In this document: in pieces, positions 55,615 through 64,000 of the stretch
Position numbering within the stretch: the stretch's first letter is position 1
Layout of the letters: the number at the start of each line of letters is the position of its first letter
DNA from: Melastoma dodecandrum
Taxonomy: Eukaryota; Streptophyta; Magnoliopsida; Myrtales; Melastomataceae
Assembly: GCA_029817715.1 (NCBI GenBank)
Contig: JARUPY010000602.1
Span: 1,505,501 to 1,569,500, forward strand
DNA length: 64,000 nucleotides
Direction of reading: 5' to 3'
Notes under the pieces: generated by a model
The model's input: only the letters and a program-made list of their open reading frames with translations
What the model was told of the DNA's origin: nothing
Database searches by the model: none
Translations under genes and position numbers: made by a program

Positions 55615-55765
55615 CTAATATCATATTAGAATATAGGAGCAGCTCATATGCCGAGCCTAACATACAAGCTCAGCGGGGTTCCTCTTTGAAACCCATTGAC
55701 TATAGAGGGAATAACCCGCTAAGCTATATATACTGGACCAGACTCTTCTTTCTTTCCAACGTGAT
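55615..55765 (+). mobile_element. Retroelement LTR fragment related to the cluster at 7 kb
   Basis: TATTAGAATATAGGAGCAGC, then CAAGCTCAGCGGGGTTCC and GACTATAGAGGGAATAACCC, match in order the minus strand of 7440-7310 (TGTTAGAATATCAGACC, CAGCGGGGTTCC, GCTATAGAGGGAGTAGC). The same family is therefore present twice in the window. No second LTR or primer site was found here, so it is a fragment or solo copy. Confidence 0.7.
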
Positions 55766-56652
55766 TGAGTTACTTTTGGTGGCAACCCTTTTCAACACGT
55801 AACCCTTTTCAACAGTTAATTGTCCCAAAATTTATCCTTCCTGGGATATGTCAATAATGGGGGGAGGGGGGAGGCTGTTTTTCCAGAGAACAGATCAACA
55901 CTTACTCTGGCAACCTTCATTCAATTCGAGAATTTGAGATGGGTGCGGGCAAGCAATGTGTCGTATTCGAAAGAATCATCAAGCAACAAAACTATACATG
56001 ATACCTCCATTGCATTCGCCTTCTTCTTGTGCTTGCTAAAATATCAGAGGAGGAAAGCAGTTCCTGCACGAATAGTAATTGATCACTAGCTAGCCGAGCG
56101 GACCTCCCTGTCTGGCATTTTATCTGGATGCGCTTCTTAGGAGCGACTCGATTATCGCGAGCGAGCCTTATCTCCTCCTCCTCAATTTGTTACAGAATCC
56201 AAACAAGAAGTTTGGTATGCCACCATTTACACCGGGGAACCACGATGGCGAAACTTTGTCTTCTTCACTGCAAGGATAGCAGAAGCCTTTGGTACTAACC
56301 CATGAAGTTTTCGATCCTTCCATTTCTTTTTTTAATCTAAATCTTATCTGTCGAGTGCCAAATTCTCCCTGAACAGCAAAGAACATTGGCTTTCCAGACA
56401 TCATTGGTTTTATTATCTTGTCGGGGAAAGATACTGAGGACTAAACCTGGAGAGTCATTTAAACGAAATACCTTGGAAACAGTAACCGGTTAATACAGTA
56501 ACAGTGATGAAGAAAATGAGGAAACATTGGAGCAAATCGGCCAGGTTGGTGCCCATTTAGGACAGTGAAACTGTTTATTTTATTTTTATTTTTCGTAATT
56601 TATGGTGAAGTGGGATCTCTCTTTTTTTTTGGTGTGGAGATTGTAAGACAAG
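55766..56652. other. Unassigned DNA before the CYP86A pseudogene
   Basis: No gene recognised. Short frames on both strands lack domains. The 3' part should have been promoter of the CYP86A gene. Confidence 0.35.
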
Positions 56653-58190
56653 ATGGACCTGTCCACGGGTCTGCTCATCGTCTCGACAGCTGCGGCCTAC
56701 TTGCTCTGGTTCAGGTTCATTTCCCGGGCTCTGACGGGTCCGAGGGTGTGGTCGCTCCTCGGCAGCTTGCCAGGCCTGATTCGTAATGCAAACAACATGC
56801 ACGAATGGATTGCTGATAACCTACGGGCATGCAACGGGACGTACCAGACGTGCATCTGCCCTGTACCGTTCCTGGTGAGGAAACAGGACCTGGTGACCGT
56901 CACCTGCGACCCCAGGAATCTTGAACACATCCTCAAGGCGAAGTTTGGTAATTATCCCAAGGGGCCCGCATGGCAGGCGGCGTTCCATGACCTGCTTGGG
57001 GATGGGATATTCAATTCAGACGGCGACAGGTGGGTGTTCCAGAGGAAGACTGCCACACTGGAGTTCACGACCAGGCGATGGCTCGGTGGGTCAGCCGTGC
57101 GATCAAACACAGGTTCTGTCCCTTACTGGAGACTGCTCAGGCCGAGCGGATGCCCGTCGACCTCCAGGATCTCTTGCTTCGACTGACATTCGACAACATT
57201 TGCGGGCTGACCTTTGGGAAGGATATGCAGACCTTTGCCCCTGGCCTGCCTGAGAACGTGTTCACCACATCGTTCGACAGGGCCACCGAGGCCACGCTTC
57301 AACGCTTCATCCTCCCCAAATTCATCTGGAAGCTGAGGAAGCTACTTGGGCTTGGGATGGAAGTAAGCCTTACGCGGAGCCTCGCACACTTTGATGGTTA
57401 CCTGTCAGAGATAATAAACACACATAAGCATGAGTTGGCCAGTCAGCCGCAGCAGGTTGGTAGCGTCAGCACCCACGATGACCTGCTGTCGAGGTTCATG
57501 AAGAAAAAAGAGTCTTACTCGGAGGAATTCCTGCAGCACGTCGTGCTGAATTTCATCCTGGCCGGCCGCGACACGTCTTCGATCGTGCTGACCTGGTTCT
57601 TCTGGCTGGTGAGCCGTACCCCGAGAGTCGAGGAAAAGATCCTCCTCAATATCTGCGAGGTCCTCCTGGAGACCCGCGGCTCAGACACCACAAAGTGGTT
57701 GGACAATCCGCTCGGGTTCGAGGAGGTCGATCGCCGGACCTACCTGAAGGCAGCACTATCCGAGACACTGAGGCTGTACCCCTTGGTGCCCGAGGATTCA
57801 AAGCACGTGGTTGCGGACGACGTCCTCCCCTCAGGGGTCTTCGTCCCTGCCGGCTCGGCCATCAATTATTCGATAAACTCAGTTGGACGAATGGAGTTCA
57901 TATGGGGACCGGACTGCCTCGAGTTCAAGCCAGAGAGGTGGCTATCAGCGGAGACGGGAAGAAATTCGAGCAGCAGGACCCCTTCTGGTTCGTATCGTTC
58001 AACGCGGGCCCGAGGACCTGTCTTGGGAAGGACCTGGCGTACCTACAGATGCTTGTTAAGGCACAGGCTAACGGTAGCGCAGGGGCACAGGGTGGTGCAA
58101 AAGATGTCCCTGACATTGTTCATCAAGTATGGGCTGATGGTTGATGTGCACCCAAGGGATTTGAGGCGGATATTGGGGAAGTTAATTTAG
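56653..58190 (+). pseudogene. CYP86A-type fatty acid omega-hydroxylase, frameshifted
   Basis: Cytochrome P450 of the CYP86A group, ER enzymes that omega-hydroxylate fatty acids for cutin and suberin. Intronless. The frame starts [20 protein letters not shown] (membrane anchor) and runs to [14 protein letters not shown] at about 57078. Compared with the family, about 13 bases are missing near 57075-57080, and the continuation ([17 protein letters not shown]) is in another frame. The second frame holds [10 protein letters not shown] (I-helix), SETLRLYP (ExxR) and FKPERW. Near 57945 it shifts again: the heme loop [20 protein letters not shown] is in a third frame. After about 58050 a further deletion returns to the second frame ([14 protein letters not shown] ... 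VDVHPRDL). Three breaks, two of them with lost codons, make a pseudogene likely rather than a single base error. The heme cysteine itself is kept. Confidence 0.85.
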
Positions 58191-59128
58191 CAAACGGATG
58201 ACTATGTTTGTTGTTAATTAATGGTCCCCCCTCCTCCCTAAAAAAAGTGAAGACATTTTGTGGAAGTTAATATTTTTTTCTAATACTACTATTGGGGTTA
58301 TGTACTCGCTTCACCTAACTTCATAACACAAGCGATAATCCTTTCAAAAGTTACATAATCAACTTCTATAACCTTCTCGTTCATTTCTATTAATTACTTT
58401 GCCATTTATAAATAACAATAACTTCATGTACGTCATAAAGGATGAAAATCTTACGACTCGCTTAAAGCTACCGGATTCCGAAATGAAAATTTGAGATGGA
58501 TAGATTTATTACATGGAGGAAAAGGCAAAGGCAGATGGTTTGGTTTGTATTGTGGGTCTTGAGAAATGAATGATCCGGATATCCTCAATGGGCTTCGGTC
58601 TGAACTCCCAGTTTGGAATTCGGACATGTCCAACACTAACAACAAGAACTGGTGGTTTTTTCGTTTGTTTGTCTTAGTTCGTGACCAGAACCCACTAGAA
58701 AAAAGGCATCAAACCCGAAAGAATAGGACAGGACAAAGTGGGATCAACTTTATCATCACATCATATTGGGCATAATTCCCTCAGCTGGCACTGCAGATGC
58801 AGACCTAACCTTTTCTGACCTTTTTCCCCTTTGTCTTTTTTGTCTCAAGAGGGAATCCAATGCCACTCAAAACGGCGAAAGCAAGTTTCGGACAAAACTA
58901 AACTAATGCAAAGACATGATGCTCAAGAGGATTAACGACATTACATAACCCCATGAGATTTTCCTTCTTGATGATGAGAGATAATTTACAATCACCACCA
59001 CCACAATCTTCTCCTTCATTTTGGGACATTTCTTTTGTTCAGTCGTGTGCAGAGAGTAGGCTTAAAAAAGATACAAAGAAGAGGACATTCCATTTGATGA
59101 GATGAGGGTCCGTTCAGGAGTGGCATGA
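58191..59128. other. Convergent 3' flanks of CYP86A copy and PIP1 gene
   Basis: AT-rich DNA without recognised genes. The right 150-200 bases are probably PIP1 3' UTR. Confidence 0.4.
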
Positions 59129-60296
59129 TCAGGCTCTGGACTTGAACGGGATGGCCCTGATTATGATCTGGTGGTACACCGCGGCCAGCGCCGCTCCGAT
59201 GAATGGTCCCACCCAGAAGATCCACTGCAATTCCACACAAATGTAGAGCACATGTTAGTCGTAGTCCTAAGGAAAGAAAGTCTGGCGGGGTGGGGGAGAT
59301 GTGGTGGGGGACGTCTCACCATGTCGTCCCAGGCGGCGTCGCGGTTGAAGATGATGGCCGCACCGAGACTCCTTGCTGGGTTGATGCCGGTTCCCGTTAT
59401 GGGGATGGTAGCCAGGTGGACTAGGAACACCGCGAACCCGATGGGAAGAGGAGCCAGAATCTGTCCCCAGATATAGACAATAGAGATCGTCATATCGCGT
59501 TCAGTTTTACCAAAGATAGAGACCTTAAGGAAGGGAAGGGAAGGGAAGGGAATTTGGAGGAGTGATGATGCCATACCGGGACGTGAGAGTCCCTGGCGTT
59601 ACGCTTCGCGTCCGTGGCAGAGAAGACGGTGTAGACCAGGATGAAGGTGCCGAGGATCTCGGCACCGAGACCGTCGCCCTTGGTGTACCCGGGGTTGACG
59701 AAGTTAGCACCTCCCTTCAGCAACTCGTACTTGGGGTTCCCCTCGAACCCCTTCACGACACCCGCGCCGCAGATCGCCCCGAGGCACTGCATCACGATGT
59801 AGAAGACGGCCCTCGTCAAAGAGAGCTTCCTCGCCAGGAACAGCCCGAAGGTCACTGCGGGGTTGATGTGCCCACCTGCGAGTCACCAAACGACAACAAA
59901 ACTTAAGCACCCAGACGAATTCAAACCAAAACACGACAACAGCCTCCGGGGGGGAACCGGGAGCCCACCGGAGATGCCGGCTGTGCAGTAGACGAGAGCG
60001 AAGATCATGCCGCCGAAGGCCCAGGCGATGCCCTGGATCCCGACGGTGGTGCACTTGGTCTTGGAGCCGGCGACACCCATGACGGTGAGGATGGTGATGT
60101 AGAGGAAGAGGAAGGTGGCGACGAACTCGGCGATGCCAGCCCTGTAGAAGGACCAGGAGGAGAGCTCGCCGGGCTCGAAGAGGGGAGCAGGGGGTGGCTC
60201 CTTGTAGTCCTTGTCGGTCTGGGCAGCAGTCCCGATGGGCTGCCTCTCAGGGAACTTGTTGGCTCCAAGCTTCACATCCTCTTCCTTACCCTCCAT
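59129..60296 (-). CDS. PIP1-type plasma membrane aquaporin
   Basis: Plasma-membrane intrinsic protein of the PIP1 subgroup, a water channel (some PIP1s also pass CO2 or H2O2), usually active with PIP2 partners. Four exons join in phase: 60296-59969, 59875-59577, 59460-59320 and 59224-59129, giving 287 residues, the usual PIP1 length. Key features: the long PIP1 N-terminus [20 protein letters not shown] and [15 protein letters not shown], six membrane segments, the first pore motif [10 protein letters not shown], the second [16 protein letters not shown] signature GGGANFV-like [16 protein letters not shown], and the short C-terminus [13 protein letters not shown]. Both NPA motifs are intact. 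A TATA box sits about 110 bases upstream of the start codon. The individual PIP1 paralogue cannot be named. Confidence 0.95.
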
Positions 60297-60407
60297 AATC
60301 TCCCCTCTACTTTCCTTTTTACCACCTCAGAAACTTGTAACAGCAAGTGGATGCTATGAGAGTCGAAGGAAGAGCTCAGGGAGGAAAGACTGAAGCTTTG
60401 GGTTGAT

Positions 60408-60415
60408 CTTTATAA
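60408..60415 (-). promoter_or_regulatory. TATA box of the PIP1 gene
   Basis: TTATAAAG on the minus strand lies 112 bases before the ATG, consistent with a leader of roughly 80 bases. Confidence 0.6.
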
Positions 60416-60419
60416 CCCA

Positions 60420-62177
60420 ACCCACCACTTACTTTCAATTTCATTAGTTTAATCTGAAAAGAGATTGGTCGGTCGGTCAGTTTGGTCGGTTTTCCTTGTT
60501 TTCTTTCGTTTCTTTTTCTTTTCTTTATAAAAAATAATTAATTGAAATGGGTGCGGTGTGTATTTGAAATTGGGTCTTATAAAAACATTTTTGGCTACTA
60601 AAAGAAAGTGGATCAACATTTGGGGATGATTTTATATTGCAAGGGGAAATTATCTTTTGTGGGTTTTTCTGGGTTTTTGCCTAAAATGAGGAATTGGGTA
60701 GGGGGAGTTATAAGAATTTGGGTTTTGGAATGAATGATGATGTTGACAAAATTAAAGATTGAGGGTTGGGAGGGGGTTAGAGATAAGATAAGATGCCTGG
60801 ATTAAAATTATTAATTGAATTTTAAAATGATTTGAAAATTTCTTATTACATATAAATAAATAAATATATATTCGTGAGTTTGAGTTTTTAGAATAATTAA
60901 GGTCGACTAGTGTACAACGATCGAGGTTCACGTAGACGCAAAATAAAAAAGATGTCATAGAAGTCTATCCCTATTGTTCGCCAATCACTTAAAATCACAC
61001 AAATAATTAAAAATGTCAATTCGATTCAACGTGATAAAAGTATTAAAAATAAAAATATATAATATTATATTTTAACCTATGAGTTCGAATTATTAGTACC
61101 GATGATGTTTGGAGGTGATTATTTGATGGATGTTTTGTGTGGTTAGAGAGGATGGTTCTGGATTGATAGTACTAGGGAGTGATAGGTATTGGTTGGTCAG
61201 CATGATGTGGGAGGGTGTTTTTTGTTCTAGTCTTTCTTGTATTCCGCAATTTCATCCAGTATGTCACAGTAATTCTTGAACATAATACGCGATTATAATA
61301 GTGACAATAGCAAAAAAAACTTTAAAGGCTTAAAAGTAGCTGTTCTTTCTTTCGGTGAAACCGGTTTTGATAAAAATAACGGGTCTATTCATGTAAATTA
61401 CGTATGGCGTGCAGCTTTTTTTGTCTGCAAACGTTGATGTCGTGTTCTCATGATGACCACCTCCTAATAAAATGAAAATGAAGTGGTGGACTGGTGGGTG
61501 GGTCTCTCTCTGTAAATCCATCTTCTTAACATCGACACGTCCATCGATTCTCGTACAAAAACTCAACATGATGATATGATAAAACAAGCAAAACTAAAAA
61601 AAAAGAAAACTAGTCAAATCCATCACGAACCGTCCATGCCTTAATCGACGCGGCACGTGTCCTCCCTATTTTTTTTTAAATTGTTGTAAGAGTTTGGCAG
61701 CGTGTGCGTGTGTGTGTGTGGCTGAGATTGATCGAGCAGGAGGCTCTTTTGGCCTCTTCTACTGTTACGTCACCCCCTGGTCTGGTGGTGGGTGGCGGTG
61801 GATAATTATTTCAATTGATGGGACGCTAATAATCTCATCTCCCATTTTTACTTTTCATAGATTTCTCCATTATCGAATTTTAAAATCATATATGTCTCGA
61901 GGATTTTCTCGACTGCGAGGATGCTACGCACATTGAGGGAGATGTTGTCATTGATTGTCCGAGTTTTGTACGAATTTATCGTTAATTTTTATAAAATTTT
62001 ACGAAAAATTGTCCGAATTTCGTAAGTTTTTCAAAGTTATTGATATTAGGAATCAAATAAAAAACATTTCGTAATTTATAAAATTACTTTAACCAATTCA
62101 GATAGAACGAGTTAAAACTCGCTTTTTATTTACTTATTAAAAGGTTGGGTTTTTAAAAAAGGGTGATTGCTGGATAT
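60420..62177. other. Upstream region of PIP1 and AT-rich intergenic DNA
   Basis: The part near 60420-60800 is likely PIP1 promoter. Beyond that the DNA is AT-rich and low in complexity, with a (GT)n tract near 61704-61721. 61958-62040 carries GAGTTTTGTACGAATTTATC and CCGAATTTCGTAAG, similar to the ends of the foldback element at 37.6 kb, so a degraded relative may lie there. Confidence 0.4.
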
Positions 62178-64000
62178 TCAAGCAGCCAAGCTCTTCGAGG
62201 CAATCTCAAACACGTTCTCAGACAATCCGTTGACGGACACGATCATCTCTAACTGAGCCTGCAAAAACCCACAGACAGAAAATGAACAAAAATGTTATTC
62301 TTTTAGGCATTAAGAGTAGGGATTTTCGAGGCAGGGTCAACGAGAATTTTGAACCTTGGCGAGCTTTTGCCTGGTTTCGTCGTAGCGTTTCCATCTAGAG
62401 AAAGGCGATACCATCCTCGAAGCAACCTATGTAAAATAAAACCGCGTTGTCATAAGAGGAAATCATAATGACGGAGCATCAAAGCTCGCTGAAGTGAGCG
62501 AACCTGTGGATTTATCTTGTCTAATTGCACCACAACTTTGCCTAGAAACTCATAGCCTGATCCATCCTTGGCATGGAAATTCACAGGGGAACTGCAGAAC
62601 GCTCCAATGAGCGAATATACCTGAAAATAGTATAAAAGTCAAATCTGAACTGAGAATTACTAATGTTGCTGTGAGGGAGAGACTGAATGAGGTCGGGTAC
62701 TCACCTTGTTCGGATTACGAAGATCAAAAGCGGGATGATTCAAGAGTTTCTTGACATTCTCAACATTTCCAGGAATGTCTGACACTGCTTGCAGCGCAAA
62801 CCATTTGTTCACCACCTACAAGGATGAAAAAGCAGAATTAACATCTAACAATATCTCCATCACGGCCATGATATTGTAACACTGCAGTTGAGACGGCAGG
62901 AAATCCGAAGCAATGTACCAAAAAGTCATGTTGCCACTTGTTATAGAAATCTGAAAGAACTACATCCCGAGTTTCTGATGCAGTCTGGGTTATTGCGACT
63001 AGAGCTGCAAACTGTTCAGTCATATTTGTAGCAGACTTATACTCTTGCATAGCAAGTTCATGGCATTCAGGATCCTCCAGGCCGGCAAGATAAGCTATCA
63101 GAAAATGCATATGATAAGAGAAAATGCACATAATAAGTCAGAAAAATACTTCCTTGAGCAAATAATTTTCTACGTCTTGCATGAACGAGTACCAAGGGCT
63201 TTATTCTTCAATGTCCGCCTGGCCATGTTAGGATGGTTGAATACATATTCTTCAGAACTCCTGTTACTTGCAACCTGCCAATGAACACCAGCAATGACAT
63301 AATTCACTTATAAAAGGTCGGGAAGATGCACAAATTATGTAGAAATACCAACCACGCCAAGCAACTCGGACTTCAACTCTCTGGCTATCTGTTTCCTCAT
63401 AAATGTCCGGACAGCATGAACTGCATCAGGGTCGGCAACAGCCATCAAATCCATTATCTCGCCTTCACCAGGAAGAGTTATTGCTTTCGCAATGAACTCC
63501 TGCAAGCATGAGTTAAGTTTGCGTGATTTAACAATATTTAGGGTTTTCACTCCTGTATACAATGCATACATATCCCAAGAACATCAGGACCGTACTTTGT
63601 CCAGACTTTGATCAATGAGTATGCTTCTCAAACCACCAATAAACTTCGAATTTAAAACCAAATCCTTATTTTGCTGGAAGTCACCAACCAATTTAAGCAT
63701 TAGTTTCCTTCCAAGCACTTGACCAGCCTCCCACCTGTAATATTAGCAAATGATAGTCCCTTAATTTACACGCAATGACATTGGAGAAACTACAACTTGG
63801 TGACGCGCTAACTAGAATGACTAACCGGTTAAACTCATCTGAGTCATGGGCAAGGAGGAAGAAGAAGTCATCATCAGCGAGGTCTATTTCGAGACGAACA
63901 GGTGCGCTAAAACCACGAAAGAGAGATGGAATTGGCCTTTCCTTTATGCCAGAGAACACAAACTCTTCTTCCTTCTGCATTATTTTATCAGTTATTCAAA
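62178..64000 (-). CDS. M1-family aminopeptidase, C-terminal part, runs off the right edge
   Basis: C-terminal helical domain of a zinc aminopeptidase of the M1 family (bacterial PepN/At1g63770 type). The exon beginning at 63974 encodes [20 protein letters not shown] and [16 protein letters not shown]. Later exons encode [99 protein letters not shown], and [11 protein letters not shown] near 62940. The last exons carry [34 protein letters not shown] and [18 protein letters not shown] before the stop at 62178. Junctions are GT/AG and frames continue. The catalytic GAMEN and HEXXH parts lie outside the window, so activity cannot be judged. Plant homologues are predicted to be plastid or mitochondrial, but targeting cannot be seen here. 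Confidence 0.92.

Overview
This window is nuclear DNA of a flowering plant, most likely a rosid eudicot. Evidence: spliced genes with GT/AG introns, plant-specific families (WNK kinase, GeBP/STOREKEEPER factor, GT-2 trihelix factor, CYP86A, PIP aquaporin), remnants of plant retroelements, and a decayed piece of plastid DNA. I cannot name the species.

Layout. 0-0.7 kb: 5' end of a NIMA-related kinase (minus). 1-13 kb: gene-poor and repeat-rich, with LTR-like segments, a cluster of miniature retroelements and a broken GT-2-like trihelix gene. 13.6-23 kb: WNK kinase (plus), ribosomal protein eS24 (plus), GeBP-type factor (minus) and a membrane-anchored plastid rubredoxin (plus). 23.8-36.5 kb: two RNA-metabolism genes on the minus strand, an XRN4-type 5'-3' exoribonuclease and an SDE3-type RNA helicase, with a decayed cysteine-synthase copy between them. 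37-43 kb: accessory DNA with a foldback element carrying a tRNA-like segment, a plastid trnR remnant and two decayed methyltransferase copies with a duplicated TATA-containing upstream region. 43.8-55.2 kb: phytyl-ester-synthase-type acyltransferase, a decayed NOP58 copy, a CDK-like kinase and a 66-residue Pro/Gly/Cys-rich protein (all plus). 55.6-64 kb: retroelement fragment, broken CYP86A gene (plus), PIP1 aquaporin (minus) and the 3' end of an M1 aminopeptidase (minus).

The genes do not form an operon-like system. The clearest higher-order signal is gene order. From memory of Arabidopsis locus numbers, XRN4, the rubredoxin, NEK1, PES1 and the CDK-like kinase At1g54610 lie at At1g54490, 54500, 54510, 54570 and 54610, so a conserved chromosomal block is probably present here, with other genes and repeats interspersed. 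The second notable theme is gene decay: six partial or broken gene copies (trihelix, cysteine synthase, two methyltransferase fragments, NOP58, CYP86A) in 64 kb. Exon boundaries were read by eye from frame continuity, splice dinucleotides and remembered family sequences; no alignment was run. I found no convincing undescribed biological system.
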